Of a stretch of 64,000 nucleotides of DNA, positions 1 through 12,552 are shown one piece after another. The stretch lies in NCBI GenBank assembly GCA_022605955.1, contig JAKCOZ010000014.1, positions 12,716,001-12,780,000 on the forward strand, in the 5' to 3' direction. Positions within the stretch are counted from its first letter, which is position 1; every line of letters starts with the position of its first letter. Source of the stretch: Rallus limicola (lineage: Eukaryota > Chordata > Aves > Gruiformes > Rallidae). The position numbers were made by a program, and so were the translations under genes. The notes beneath the pieces were generated by a model. That model saw only the letters and a list, made by a program, of their open reading frames with translations, had not been told where the DNA came from and ran no database searches.

Positions 1-2088
1 GGCAGAACATAAACAGGCTTAATTAGTACAGAATTGGCAAGAGCCCGTATTTCTTTTCAGCGTGAGCTCTGTTTATAAGCAGCCACCTGAGGGCTTTTCA
101 AAAGCCATTTATCCATAAGAAATCTTGGAGAGAATACAAGTGAACTTTCTGGAAGCTGGCATTTTGCTATTAGGGCATTAATAACATGTGCTCCCTGGGT
201 TGCTGTATCTCTTCCATGATGACTACATGCCTTGAGCCACCCTGCTCACTGCAACTGCAAGAAATACTCAGTCCAAATTGCTCTGTTTCCTGAATTTTGG
301 CTTTCCTGACTCTGTAGCAGAGTTCAGCTCTTGCCGTCCTTCTCACCTCAGTCTTTGCTGCTCTTCCTGTGAGATGAAGGAGTAAATACTAGGTGGGGAA
401 ACTCACAATTTATCAGAAGGTGTAAATCAATTGTGTCACACCAGAAATGACCTAGGCATCTCTACAGAGAGCTCAGGGTATCAGTGCAATGAGTAAAATG
501 TTAGGAAGCCCATTGTATAAGACAGGGAGAAATAAAGATTCACTCCCTTGCTCTCGAAGGAATCAGTAGCATGACCAGTCCTCAGGTATTTTGGATGGGA
601 CTGGTCACCCTACCTCCACAGGATGTTTAAGTGGAGTGTGTTTAGGAAAAGATCCATCGCTTCAAACCAAAAGACATGACTTTTAAAGGTTCTTTTGATT
701 TCAGTTCAGATCAGTAGTCCTTTATAGTTGTGGCATTCGTGTCTGGTGAGTAGCTTAAAGTTCTTCCTTTCCAAAGAAAAGAAAGGGTGGCCATGACAAT
801 ACACAGTAAGGAAAACTGGGCAAATATATTCTCTCTATCCACTATCCGGAGACCAGAGGGACAACCACTGCAATGTAAAGAGAGAGGCTTAATAATTTAT
901 TTTTATTCTATTGAAATTAAATGAAGCCTCAAGAGGAGGAGGAGGGTGGATACCAGAGCAAACATGGCAAAATAATGTACTAAACAAAAGTGATAAGGAT
1001 GATTTCTCCTTTAATGATTAAGAAGTAATCCACCTATATCAATACAGCATAACAGATCTGTTCTGAAGGATTCATCCTGCACAGCCAGTTGCTTTCATTG
1101 CAGTCATAGATAATCTGAAGACAGCTCTGCCTAGACTACCAAACTTGGGCAATGGCAGTAGACTGTTACCCAAGTCTGTAGATTTTCAAGTTATGTCCTA
1201 AAACTGGTCCTACCCTCTACTCTCAAAAGTGCATTTGTGTAGTGACAAGTAGCTGGTCATTTGTCACTGGTGCTCACATCCTTGGGGTCTCTGTAGTTTC
1301 ATCTGTAGTCTTGTACTCTCAGGGATCTCTGCTACCCTTCTATAGCTTACCTCAGCAGCCTTTAGCATGTCACTTCTGGATAACCAGCTACTGGGTTTTT
1401 TTAGTGCAGCCTAGTCCCTCTGCAAAAGCAATTGTCCATTAGGACGTTGTCCATTAGGCGATACAGATATATGGCAAAACCATCACATAGCTAAAAAAAG
1501 TTTTACAACATCCATATTCATCTATCACAGGATACCATTTCTGCCAAGAATAAGCAGAGTTAAGAGAAGACATGAGGTATCTATATAAAGATCAAGACTA
1601 GCTCGATATTCCATTAATAACAACTATAAATTTGGAAGGGCTGTCAAGCAATACAGAAGGATAATTAGCTTCTGTGGTTAAGCCAAAATCTACTACAGGT
1701 TGAGAAATGACCTACTGTTAGAACGGACAGCTTACCCCACATTCTTTGAAGCCCATCAAAAGCTGTCCCTGAAAACTCTGGTCTGATTCCTTGATGCAGA
1801 CCCTTCTGTGCTCTAATTGTGTCTGCTGGAGCAGTTTGGCTAGAATCTCTGTACAGGGGCTCCCATTGCTTTGAGGGAGAAGAGGAAGTAGGAGCCAGCC
1901 TGGGGATGACACTTGAGTTTAGCTGGGGAAAAAAAGGGAGGCTTACAAGGAGGCTTAACAAGTTTGTAAGCAGCTGTATTGGAATTGTAGGTTTGGCAAA
2001 ACTTCCCAGTCTAGAAAAAAATCCATTAGGTAGGATTTGATGCCAGACAAAATCAGATCAAAAAAGATAAAACACTCTAAAAGTGGCA
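1..2088. other. Unassigned non-coding DNA
   Basis: AT-rich unique-looking sequence. The open frames here are under 100 codons, overlap one another on both strands and show no recognisable protein family or splice-site pair. The only local structure I note is a 15-bp tandem duplication at 1432-1461. Confidence 0.5.
1432..1461. repeat. 15-bp tandem duplication
   Basis: The 12-mer TTGTCCATTAGG occurs at 1432-1443 and again at 1447-1458, giving a 15-bp unit copied about 1.8 times. This looks like a simple local duplication from replication slippage, with no sign of function. Confidence 0.7.
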
Positions 2089-2152
2089 GCAGCCAGTCAT
2101 TGGAACAGTTTGTGACATGGTGACTCTATGATGGAGTCTCCATCCTTGTTTA
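2089..2152 (+). mobile_element. Degraded CR1-like 3' coding fragment (weak)
   Basis: Around 2095-2150 the plus strand has CATTGGAACAGTTTG followed by TGGAGTCTCCATCCTTG. The end of CR1 ORF2 typically encodes HWNRLPREVVESPSLEIFK, and the plus-strand frame here reads HWNSL and then ESPSL, with several unrelated residues between. If real, it is a short, strongly decayed CR1 piece in the opposite orientation to the next element. The match is short and could be chance. Confidence 0.35.
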
Positions 2153-2359
2153 AAAATCAGAAGATTTTTTCCTTGAAAAATACTTTGATTCACTCAGACA
2201 TTAACTGAGGATCTTTATCTATTTAGTATAGACCAAGCAATCCCATTTGTCCTTTCCAGGTCTAGGCCTCTGCCTGCCACTTTGACTTTCTGACTTCTTA
2301 GCAGAATTCAGGTGGGTGGAAAATCTGACTGTACTGTTTCCTTTGATTGCTCCTCTGAA

Positions 2360-2950
2360 AGCAGGTTGTACTAACCTTCGTTCTCCAAATCCCTGCCTTT
2401 GCCTTCTGCAACTGGTGTGGTGTGGCTAGAGCACTTTGCTGGTCAAGACTGAGGTACAAAAGTTGTTGATTTTTCAGCCTTCTCCACATCCCAGATAACC
2501 AGGTCTCCCATTTCCTTCTGGAGAGGGCCTGTATTTTCCTTAGTCTTCCTGTTATCACTGATGTGCCAACAGAAGCTTTTCCTGTTGCCCTTGACATCCC
2601 TGGTCAGATGTAATTCTATCAGGGCTCTTATTTTTTTCCCCCTAACTTGTTCCCTGTCTGCTCCGACAATTTCTCTGTATTTCCCCCAGGCTAGGAGGGG
2701 GGATGGTTTGAGGTTCCCCTCCCCTGGTAAATTTAGTTTAAAGCCCTCTTCACCAGCTTGGCTGTCCTATGACTGAAGATGCTCTTCCTCTTCTTTGACA
2801 GGTGGACCCCATCAGCCCTCAGTAGATCAGGTTTCTTAAAGCAAATCCCATGGTCCAAGTAGTCAAACCCCTGGCTGCAGCACCAGCCCTGTAACCATCT
2901 GTTGACTCACCAGATTAATCTGGCCCTTTCAAATCCCTTCCCTTTGACTG
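2360..2950 (-). mobile_element. CR1 LINE fragment: ORF1 esterase end joined to ORF2 endonuclease-RT linker
   Basis: Reading the minus strand from 2950 downward gives VKGKGFERARLIW, one stop codon, VNRWLQGWC, a DHG motif, then ADGVHLSK (about 2799-2814) and LVKRALN with a stop at 2733-2735. This is the C-terminal half of the CR1 ORF1 esterase (SGNH-like hydrolase family), whose catalytic Asp-x-x-His lies in the DGVHL block. Immediately after, the minus strand encodes LTRDVKGNRKSF, DNRKTKENTGPL and DVEKAEK (about 2470-2640), then AEGKGRDLENEG ending near 2370. That is the linker between endonuclease and reverse transcriptase in ORF2. In a full CR1 the roughly 230-residue endonuclease lies between these parts. 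Here they are about 50 bp apart, so the endonuclease is missing. Frameshifts and stops make the copy inactive. Confidence 0.8.
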
Positions 2951-4682
2951 GGAGGATTGATGAAAAAGCTGCCTGTGCTCCAGAGTCCCTTACCAACGCT
3001 TACTGGTTGATGATGCAGTGAAAGTTTTATTAGTGCTGTGTGTTTGCTGCTGACTTCTGCTGCTTGATGTGTCTGTCTTCGTGCTGTGCTGCAGGAAGAA
3101 GGAGACAGCCTGCGGCACCTGGAAAACAGCACACACACAAAAAAAGAGGTACAAGGAGAGAAGTGGGGTCATCAGGGAACCATTTCTTTTGCTGGCAGGG
3201 GTCTGTGAAAGAAAGCTAGGCATAAAATAGGAACAGCATGTGGGAACCAGAATATTTAGCGCCTGGGCTAGACGAGATGTTTTGTCTCCGTTTGCAGGGC
3301 TGGTGGATGGTGCTGTCAGACCACAGGGTGGCAATATTTAAGCTCAGTGTGCAGGCGTTAGCCATTTGAGGGAGGCATGGTGTGCTCGGCGTGTGGAGGA
3401 AATAGAAACAAAATGACTTCTGTTACTGTCCTGGTTAATACTTCATGCTCTTTATTGCATTCACACAAGGCTATTGCCCCCTCTGATGCAAACAGCAGTA
3501 TGTCCGAGGATGCAAGTTGTGTCCTTTATGGCCTTCTTTGTCTCAAAGTTTATACCTGTGTTTATGTATCATATGCTCTGTCTTTCCAACAAAGAAGAAC
3601 AGACACTTTTGGGTGAAAATATCACTATGTTCCATTTCCTATGAAACAATTATGTTTGATAGCAGAGCCAAAACTTCTTGACAGAGGTTTAAAAACTTTG
3701 TACTGTTGTTTTGGTTTTTTTCCTATGTGATGCCAGAGCTAGAAGGAAAAACTGGTAGCCCAGTGGTAAAAAAAAAACCCAACAAAACAGCTATGTTTTT
3801 GCTAATTATGCCAAATAAATAATTTTCTGATAGCAGAATAACAAATAGAGTGCTGACTTTCCTTAAATTATCTTTAAGAGTACAGATCAAAATCTAAACT
3901 CCTCTTTTGAGTTAACTTTTCATTTTGGCTAGTATCTGTTGCTTAATTTTGTTGATGTGGGGACAAAGAAGAAAAAGGTGCAAGTAGCTTTAAGCCCTGA
4001 TTAGTTTTTCTGTCTGGTCTGCATCCACATTACTATAACCTGGATGGAAAGAGGGTGCCGATAGCTGTAAGTAACCTGACAGCTTTATTTCCATCCTGAA
4101 ACATGTGAGTGTTTGCCTGTGCTTACATACCTGAGGGAAAAACTCAGTGTTGCTTAATAAAGGCCAAAAGTTTTATTAGCTATTCAGGCTTCAAACAGTC
4201 TTTCATGCAGTGGAGGGTAAAATAAATATTCTACTGAGCTAAAGAGTAGAGAAGTTATTGTGGATGGTGACAGAGTTGAACTGTGCTGTAAAAAGAGCAG
4301 TATATAAATGGAGGGCTATATATTTTTCTTTATGTGCTTGGTCTTTGTTCCCTTGGTGAGAACGCTGCCACAGATCAAGGGTTTCACCTGCGGATGAAAG
4401 GTTGCCTCTCAGCTGGCTGGCTACCATGGGCATCCCTGAATATTCAGCATCCTGTGAGAACTTAGCACAGTTAGTGCATTGGAAAGATGACCTGTTTCTT
4501 AAAGCTGTAGGTTGTTTGTATCTGAGAGCTCGTGAGCTAGCTGAGTTTCACTGGAAATCTAATTGCAGTGGGCATTGTGGGGTAGGTAATTGGTTTTTGT
4601 TGTCTCTTGTGAGTTTCTATGAAATGCCTGCTGCTTTAGAGAAACGTGTGTAATGAAATAATAAAGGTTTTGATATATCGAT
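2951..4682. other. Unassigned non-coding DNA
   Basis: No repeat family or gene recognised. Short overlapping open frames around 2930-3330 on the minus strand show no family resemblance. An A-rich run lies near 3768-3777. Confidence 0.5.
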
Positions 4683-4957
4683 CTCTTCTCCCTGGTGGCT
4701 AGTGACAGGAAAAGGGGAAACGGCCTGAAGTTGTGTCAGAGGAAGTTTAGGTTGGATATCAGGAAGAATTTCTTTACTGAAAGGGTTGTCAGATATTGGA
4801 ACAGGCTGCCCAGGGAGATGGTTGAGTCAGAGAGTTTAAAAGAAGAGTAGATGTTGTACTTGGTGGTGTGGTTTAGTGTTGAACCTTGAAAGGGCTGGAT
4901 AGATGGTTGGACACAATGATCTTGAAGGTCTTTTCCAACCGTAACCATTCTATGATT
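4683..4957 (+). mobile_element. CR1 LINE 3' end
   Basis: Begins with CTCCCTGGTGGCTAGTGACA, continues through the conserved block AAGTTTAGGTTGGATATCAG (encoding the [13 protein letters not shown] C-terminus of ORF2) and GGAACAGGCTGCCCAGGGAG. It then enters the 3' UTR with GGTGTGGTTTAGTG, and ends in TCTTTTCCAACCGTAACC plus one ATTCTATG octamer and a partial second. This is the typical 5'-truncated avian CR1 copy with an octamer tail in place of poly(A). The ORF2 terminus is interrupted by stops. Confidence 0.93.
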
Positions 4958-5790
4958 TACATAAAATAGGCTACTTCATTGAAGAATGCCATTTTTAAAA
5001 TGGAAGAGTTAGAACAGTGGGACATAAATGCAGATTGACAGAATAGAGAAGTACAGGCTGGTGAGGAATTACTTGGGATCTCTCGTCTTCTATTTAAAAT
5101 GGTCAGCACAGCGTTTCTTCAGCAGCCATTACCCTGACAAGGACTAATATGCTGGGTTTCCACTAGAATTTATTATATGGATTTACAGAAGAACAGTTCT
5201 TGCCCTCTCTCTGCAATTTGACTTAAAACTTTACACTACCATGGTTTCCCTGGCTGGGTATTGAACTAACAGAGCAAGAATTTAATAGAAGAGGCTTTCA
5301 GGCTGAACTCTGAAGGTACAGTGAAAACTGAATTAAGCCTTGCAATGAGGACACTCGTTAGCTAGGATATAAGGTCATTCAGCAGGTAATATTAGCTTAA
5401 TTTGATATAATATGAAGCGCTCTCAAGGTCCCCATTATCCAGACATCCATGAAAGATTTGGGCCAGTATCTCCTATGTGGAGTGAGTGGTGGTCTAGAGA
5501 CACATGCTCTGGCTGTCTGACCAGAGGCACTGGTGCTGGAAGGGTAACTATTGCTCAAGGGAGATTGTTTTGGTGGCAGAGGGAAAATCTAGATGCTACT
5601 GTGTCAGACCTCTGCTTTTGGCACAGGGAATGTCTTCATTTATCACCATTACAGAATGAGCTGTGGTTCAAAGACAAAATGAATGCCTTTGACCCATGTC
5701 AGCTGTGGTTAGGGAGATGCTGCTGAAATTGGGAGAGCAAGTGGCTCCATCCAGAGCGAGAGATGCAAATCTGATCACAGCATGACAAGC
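4958..5790. other. Unassigned non-coding DNA
   Basis: Sequence between the CR1 3' end and the LTR. A 104-codon plus-strand open frame (5412-5726) has no recognised domain and no convincing splice or start context, and I regard it as chance. Confidence 0.45.
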
Positions 5791-6176
5791 TGTCCTGTTT
5801 TTTTGGCTGGGATAGATTTAATTTTCAGAAGAAGCTGGGAGTGGACACAGCCAGGACACCTCCCCCAAACTCACCAAAGGGATATTTGATACCGAAGGAT
5901 GTCATTCTCAGTATGTAATGGGGAGAGCTGGCCAGGGGGAAGAGATCACTGTTGGGCATTAGGTTCCAGGCAATGAGCAAATTTCATTGTATATCACCTG
6001 CTTTGTGTATTCTCTTATTAGTGGTGTGGTGTTTTCCTCTTCCTCTGCTGTCCTATTAAACTGTCCTTACCTCAACCCACAAGCTTTACCTCTTTCTTCT
6101 GGTTCTCCTCCCCATGGGGAGGAGAGTGCCCATGGCAGCATGGTACTTAGTTTCCAGCTGGGGCTAAATCACAGTG
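5791..6176 (+). mobile_element. Solo LTR, avian ERV-L type, internally shortened
   Basis: Starts with TGTCCTG, then GGCTGGGATAGATTTAATTTTC, the usual 5' end of a very common avian ERV-L-like LTR. It continues with GACACAGCCAGGACA-like sequence, a CCAAAGGGATATTTGATACC block, ATGTCATTCTCAGTATGTAA, a CATTGTATATCACCTGCTTTG segment and ATTAAACTGTCCTTACCTCA (U3/R with a polyadenylation-like ATTAAA), and ends in AGCTGGGGCTAAATCACAGTG. Flanking 5-mers CAAGC (5786-5790) and CAAGG (6177-6181) match at 4 of 5 positions and fit a target-site duplication. At 386 bp it is shorter than the form I remember, mainly from loss of sequence after the 5' block. No gag, pol or env sequence adjoins it, so it is a solo LTR left by recombination. 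It is a retroviral relic with no coding capacity. Confidence 0.85.
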
Positions 6177-9100
6177 CAAGGCCAGCTGTGCTTGCCACCT
6201 GCAAACTATTTGTTCAGGGAGTGTCTGATGGCAGGTGATTAAAGAGACCCAAAAATGAGTTCTTTGGAAGCAAGCAAACTTTATTCAATGAGAGGTACCT
6301 AATGTGCAGAAATGGGAGGATATAGATACTCAAGAGGAGCCAAAGTATCTGCACCTCTACAGATCTTTTCTCTTTAATGATGGTTTTTCATTGCATGCCT
6401 TGGTAATATCCTCTCAGCTGAATTATTGCCATCTCTGGATGGGAGAGAGAGCTGTTTGGTGCTCTTTCATCCTGGCTAGATCTTGTCTAGCCTTTTCCAG
6501 CTGGAGATTACTCCTTTTCCAAATTCCTGTGTTGCTTTTCCCTTTTTTTGTGCTGTTTCTGATTTCCATGGCATGCCGCGTGGCCCTGAGCAGACAGGCG
6601 TTCCCCAGCACACAGCCCAGCCTTTTTAGCTTGTGTCTCCAGAAGTCGTTAATCTCCCGTATCTTACTTCTAATATTGTTTTGTTTCCTGTTTACAAGCA
6701 GATAAAACTTCAGTGGCCAGGCTTCATAAAAGCAAACAGTACAGCCGGTTCCATTTGCTCCCTGTGCTGCTACAATCTTCCTGCACATCAATTTCCAGCT
6801 GCTGTTCTGGCCCTGTGAGGCAGTGCCTGAACAGGGCAGCCTGCTCTAATTTATGTAGGCAGGCTTGCCCACGCTATCTCCAGTACAGGAAAAATACGTA
6901 AGCGATCTTCTAGACAATACCATATTGTCTTTGTAGCAGGCCCTGAGTCCTGCTGGGTCTGGCTGTCAGTGCATTGAAGAGGGCCTTTTGCAGCACTGGA
7001 ATAAAAAGTAAGTCTGCATTTCTTTGTTACAGGTTCCCCCCATGGATCCTGCTTAGCAGGGGTATTCAGTTTCGATTTCCAACTTTCACATTGCTTTGGC
7101 ACATTGGCTTTAAGAAATCCAAAGTAATTTGTGTTTAAAGAGCACCCTGGTTTTATTTACATATAAAGCTGCTAAAGTGAAGAATGCATTAGACAGATCT
7201 GAACAAACTTGGACCCCTAGGGAATTTCTCTTCATCTGCAATTTTAGTTTCCTTTTCCATCATCTGTAAAGAAAGTGTGCAATCACAGCAGAAAACCCAG
7301 CAGCAGCACTTGGATTCAGATAAGTAGTCCGCAAGGACACTTGGCAGAACTGACAGTTCCTCTGTTTCCCCAGATGCACTGAGCTTCCTCAAAGGTTTTA
7401 TTTGCTGCTGAAGAAGTCAGTACACCTTTATTTTGAGTTTAGGAAGAGAGAAAAGAGTGAATTACAAAATCAAGAGGTGGTTCCTAGAGATGTTAATTTT
7501 TTTTCCACCTTGTAGCTTTTGTAGTCTCAGCCATGGTGATGTTGACATGTTACTACAAGATAGTTCCATGGAGGTTCCCTATCAAAGTAACAGTACCAAA
7601 ATCTGCCCAAGAATGTGAGCTCTTTGAGGAAGGGACTATAGCATATTCAGCTCCCAGCACAGCTGGCTTCTCTCCATGACAAGGATCCGAGGTAAGAGAC
7701 CTGACAACCACAATTAACAAAAATCCCTGAGCAAGGAACCGCCTCATTGCTTATGTAGCATCGACATCAAAGTAGTGACTGGCAGTTAAAGCAATCCTGT
7801 ATTTAGCTGAATCTCTGCTGCCAAGGAGAAGGACTTTTAAGCAAGTTTCCATGCTCTGCTGAGCACTGCTGAGAAACCACAGTGCTGAGCAAAGCCCCCA
7901 GCCCCCAGTGCTTTTCAAATGTGTGTGTGCTTTATGTAGCCTGAGCATTGCTTGGTGCAGAGACCGGCCTTCTGAAAAGGAAATGCTTCATTTCATCTGA
8001 TATCCCATTAGTTAGGTAGCTTGGATCTCTCAGTACCAAATCCTTCCTCCATCAGTGATGATTTAAATTCACATTTATCCCTTTCAGTAGAAGGCAGCAA
8101 CCAAGGCTGGTTTCTCTGGTATTCCTTTTCCTACAGACATGGTTGTCGCACTTTGCCTACTGCAATTAAGTGCTTTTGTTTCATGGGTTTTCAATTTTCT
8201 TCTGCAGTTATGAAGCCTAAAACTGTGTAAAATGAGGTGCAAACTGATGTGCTATTGTTTCAATAGTACATTAAGAGGGTAAGATGGAAACAAGTTCAAA
8301 TTCTCGATTCAGATTATCTCTCTGCTTTGATTAGGTCTATAAAGCCACAATAAAGCAGATGTGAAATGAAGGAACTTCAGCTTTATGCAAAGAGAGAGAG
8401 GGAATTACTGAACTGAACAGAATGTGTGAACAGTCAAAGACATGGGGGACACATTTTGAAATGTGGTATGAGCTGAAGTCACGATTGTGTTATTTGGTCA
8501 CTGATAGGCAAGAAACAGAGTTTGAAATGCATAATGTATCTTTTCATCAGTATTCTCTATATCTGTTTTTGCCACAGCTTTGAACAGTCCTCAATGCTCA
8601 CTGCTAGAAAGCTTCTGGTTAGAGGGAATATTGGTCTTATGGTGGAGTTCTGTCATCTCCTTTTGCAGCACCCTGTTTTCCCCAGCTGGAGAATAGTGAT
8701 AAAACATCTGATACAACTTCTGAGGAGGTCATTAAGCCTTTTGTCCTTACCATGAGCATTTGAAACCTGTTTATGTTCTCTGTGAAAGTAAGAGAGACCA
8801 CTGCTGGAATTTGACTTGAGTTTTTTGGACATTGGAAAGTGGGAAGGGAGAGTGTTGTTGGTAGTGAAAAAATGTGTTGAATTTAACATGCATTCTGGAA
8901 TAGTAAAATGTTAGCATGTTTTACAGCAAACACAGGACTATCTTATCATGAACTGTGATATATAGTACTTTTCCCTCCCATTACACAGAAATTTACTCTG
9001 GGATTCTATCATGACTCATCAAGGTATCTTGAAAAAAATATTTTTTAGGGACAAGGCCAACCAAACTTTGTATATAAAACAGCAGAAGCTCTCCCAGTAC

Positions 9101-10989
9101 TGAAGCAGTTGGACTTGTATCGGCTAGGGACTTCAAAGAGCCTGGATCTTCTTTCAAGGAGTCCCTTAGGGAATCCTTAGAGATTATTTAAAGTGAAATG
9201 GGTTTGCAGGAACGTATACTGAAAAAAAGCATCATATAAGATGAGATCAAGAAACCGTCCTTGAAATGCTGTATAAATTGGATATGAAATGAACTCCTCA
9301 GGTACTTGCTCCTCCTTAAGTTCTCCAGATGCAAAATCAGAGATGCAATTTTTATTCATGGTTGCTTATTTATTTTTGTCTACTGTAGCTTTGAGAGTTG
9401 TTAGATATGATATATAGTATGCTGTATTTTGATATTATGTTAAAAATTGCATGTCTGCTGTGAAAGATTGCATAAATGTAGTAACAATAGTTCCACCTTC
9501 TGAAGTAAATAGTAGGGGAGAATAAGTAACATTCATAAATCAATTTAGACTACAGTTTCTGTACCACCAGATAGATGCTACTCTTTTCCCTGATGGAAAG
9601 ATATGATAATGTGGCTCACATGTCACTTGCATTCTGTAAAGCATTGCTTTCATAACTTGTAATTTCATTTTAGCTTAAAGGAAAAGCTGACCGTTGATTT
9701 ATTTTATTTTATTTTCCTCCTGAATTACTAGAAGACAGGTTTTTTTCAGTGAAGATGTGCAATAATGGCCAATTCAACTGTTTTAGTAAAACTTCAGTAA
9801 TATACTTCAATTGCTTTGCCTGCTGGCTGAAGTCAGGAATGTTGCTGCCTATAAAAGAACATAAATTACTTTTCTGTATAATAACCAAACCAGACAGGAA
9901 TTCTCAGTCTTCACTTCAGTGTGACATTGATGGTGGAAATAAATACTGTGTTACAAAACAACTCTTAAATAATATTGTGTTTATGCAATGCCTCTGGTAT
10001 GTACTCCTGTTATAACCTACTATGCAGAGGTTCTTAAAATTACCACAGGAATGAATTGATTTTAGGGATTCTAACAAACCAGCTACCCTTATTAGCTACT
10101 TGTTAAATTAGTTTATTAAAACTATGGGAAAAATACTCCTCCTAGTAAGAAGCATCATGCTGGCAATTGTGGCACCTGTCTTCATCTCCCTATGTTTTCA
10201 CAGAAAAGGTTAGTTTTGGGACCCTGGTGCTTTGTTTGTGCCATGTTTGCTTCATACCGTACCCTACGAAGTACCATCCTTCTGCAACAGAGGCTCCACA
10301 ATCATGAATACCAGCTCTGGCACCTGGGATGCAGCAGGATACATTTGACTCAGCTGTGGGCACATGTCTGCATTTCTTTTGAATTAGCCAAGCTATGTGA
10401 TAGGTCTGATTGAATGTTTTTTATATCTTTCTCATAGTGGCTATTGGAGGCACTCTCAGCCATATAGCATCCTATAAAAATTCGTAAGAGAGTCTTTGAA
10501 TGTGTTTGAACCTGGAGAACGTGTCTTTACTGGATTTGTGCTTTGCTTCAGGTGGCTGGTATGCTTCTCATCTTTCATGGGCACCTTTAAAACCCAATTT
10601 ATTGTTTGCTAAACTATGACATGTCCCTGTCAGTAGGCATGTTAGTCAACTGGGGAATGTCCATTTTCAGGTAGACTTTAGCCTCTCTCAGCCATTGCCA
10701 GTGAAATACATCGGTCTTTGAAGTTTATCTGTCCCACAAACTCTTCATATCAAAGTTGTCCTCTGATAATATTTATATCAGCATTTACAAAATTTTATTA
10801 GGAAAGTACTAGAAATTACTGAGATGTAAGGTGCTATCTTCTCTTCCTTGCAACAAGGGATCCTTCCCACTACCTACTACAAAAAATTCTGTATTTTTAA
10901 AAGGAAGGATGGGCTGCAAGGGACTGAGGTAAATTCCAGCAGCTGTTACCATTGGCTGCCTGCCTTGGAGTGAGCCAGCTGCTGTTTAC
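6177..10989. other. Unassigned non-coding DNA
   Basis: Nearly 5 kb with no recognised gene or repeat apart from a short (ATTTT)n tract. Overlapping frames of 133 codons (6304-6705, plus) and 122 codons (6423-6791, minus) occupy the same DNA and resemble no family I know. At this base composition, frames of that length are expected by chance in a 64-kb window. Confidence 0.5.
9697..9715. repeat. Short (ATTTT)n tract
   Basis: About four copies of ATTTT in a T-rich setting. A minor simple repeat. Confidence 0.8.
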
Positions 10990-11120
10990 ATAGAATCACA
11001 GAACAGTTTGGGTTGGAAGGGACCTCAAAGAGCATCCAGTTCCAATCCCCCTCCGCTAGACCAGGCTGCCCAAAGTCCCATCCAACCTGGCCTTGAAGGC
11101 TGCCAGGGAGGGTGCAAGTT
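10990..11120 (-). mobile_element. CR1 LINE 3' end (short)
   Basis: On the plus strand it reads TAGAATCACAGAACAG, GGTTGGAAGGGACCTC, CATCCAGTTCCAATCCCCCT, TAGACCAGGCTGCCCAAAG and TCCATCCAACCTGGCCTTGA. This is the reverse complement of the CR1 3' UTR with its octamer tail at 10991. Only about 130 bp remain, the usual heavily 5'-truncated form. Confidence 0.95.
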
Positions 11121-12552
11121 CTCTCTAGTTTAAAGCAACCTTTTTGGCTGTGTGATGTTATGATACACACAGGTGACTGGATACTTTCTAGCTTTATAAG
11201 AAAAAAAAGTTATTCTTTACTTTTCAGTTGCTTTAAAACTGTCTGTTTATGTGCAAACAGTTCTGCAAATCAGGTTCACATTTTGTTTATCTGTCAAGTT
11301 TTAAGCTTTCTGCTTAAACTGACATGATCCAGAAGGAGCAGTTGTCTTATTGTGTTCTAGAGCAAAAGATCATTCCTCCCCCAGAAGCTCACAATGCAAC
11401 TATCGAAAGCCATCAGTTTCAGCTGAAGAAGATGGGTGAAGATATGAGAGATTCTAGAACAACTCGGAATCTCTTTTTTTGGTGACATTTTGCAAAAGAT
11501 CTGGCACCAGTAATCTCTTGCATGTGCCTGGAATGGATAGAGACCAAAGATCAAAAAGCAGATCAAAATACACTTCTAAATATGATCATGTACTCATAAA
11601 TATAGAATTAATCTACTTGGTCAGGTGTATGTGCTAGCAATGCCTTGAAGTCTGACTCAAAGTATATAAAATCCAAATACAGGGTAAAAGGAGACAGGTA
11701 TCCACAAAGAAATATGGGTAGAGCTCAAAGTGATATCTTCTTACTGTATAATATACAGTGAGCACAGCAATATGAATTTATTCTCAAAAATTCAGGCAGA
11801 CGGATGATCTTTAATATGTCTGCATGAATTTTAGAGCAAGAGGACTACACAAAATTTGTTATTATAATTTTAAATGCAGATTTAGAAAAAAATTATTGAC
11901 GTTAAAATACTTTATGTTGTTGGGCTTCAGCATTTGATCAAAAACTAATAACCATTCACTGTAGGTACTTGACATTCGGTATATGAAATTAAAACTGTGT
12001 AAAGCATAGGGTGCATTTTTTTTATTATCACATCTGAACACTGACTGAACATTTACATAAATAATGTTTAAATCCCCCCACTGAGGTGAAAATACACCTT
12101 TTTTATTTTAAGAATGCAAAGACAGAAAGTTCACTGTTTGTCTGTGTGTTACCAGGGTAGCAGATTACTAATTCAGCTAAGGAAAAAAAACAAAAAAAAA
12201 AAGTGAAAATAAGCCTTAACTGATCTATATACAGACTTACAAGCTATTTAGCTTAATATGTGAGAGTTAGTAAAATGAATAGCAGGATCAAAAAAAAGTC
12301 AATGATATACTCCCATGAGCAGTTGACTTTATTTGACTTAATTACTAGGGTACTTGTTATTTAACAAGTTAGATAGCACGGGTATATTAACCTGCTCTTA
12401 ATTTTGTCCATGTTCATTATAGCTAATTCAAGAAACATTCTTGTGGTTATCATGGTCAGCATCTTCAGTTTTAACTGTTCCTTTTCAGTAGAAAACTTGC
12501 TTGAAACTGCTTTAATAGGTCTGCAGCACTCTTGCTCTTGAGATGATTCCAT
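11121..12552. other. Unassigned non-coding DNA
   Basis: AT-rich sequence with no recognised gene or repeat. A-rich runs lie around 12181-12202 and a T run near 12018. Confidence 0.5.

Noticed and set aside
6304..6791. 133-codon plus-strand and 122-codon minus-strand frames on the same DNA
   Set aside because: Mutually overlapping, no recognised domain, and within chance expectation for 64 kb at this composition.
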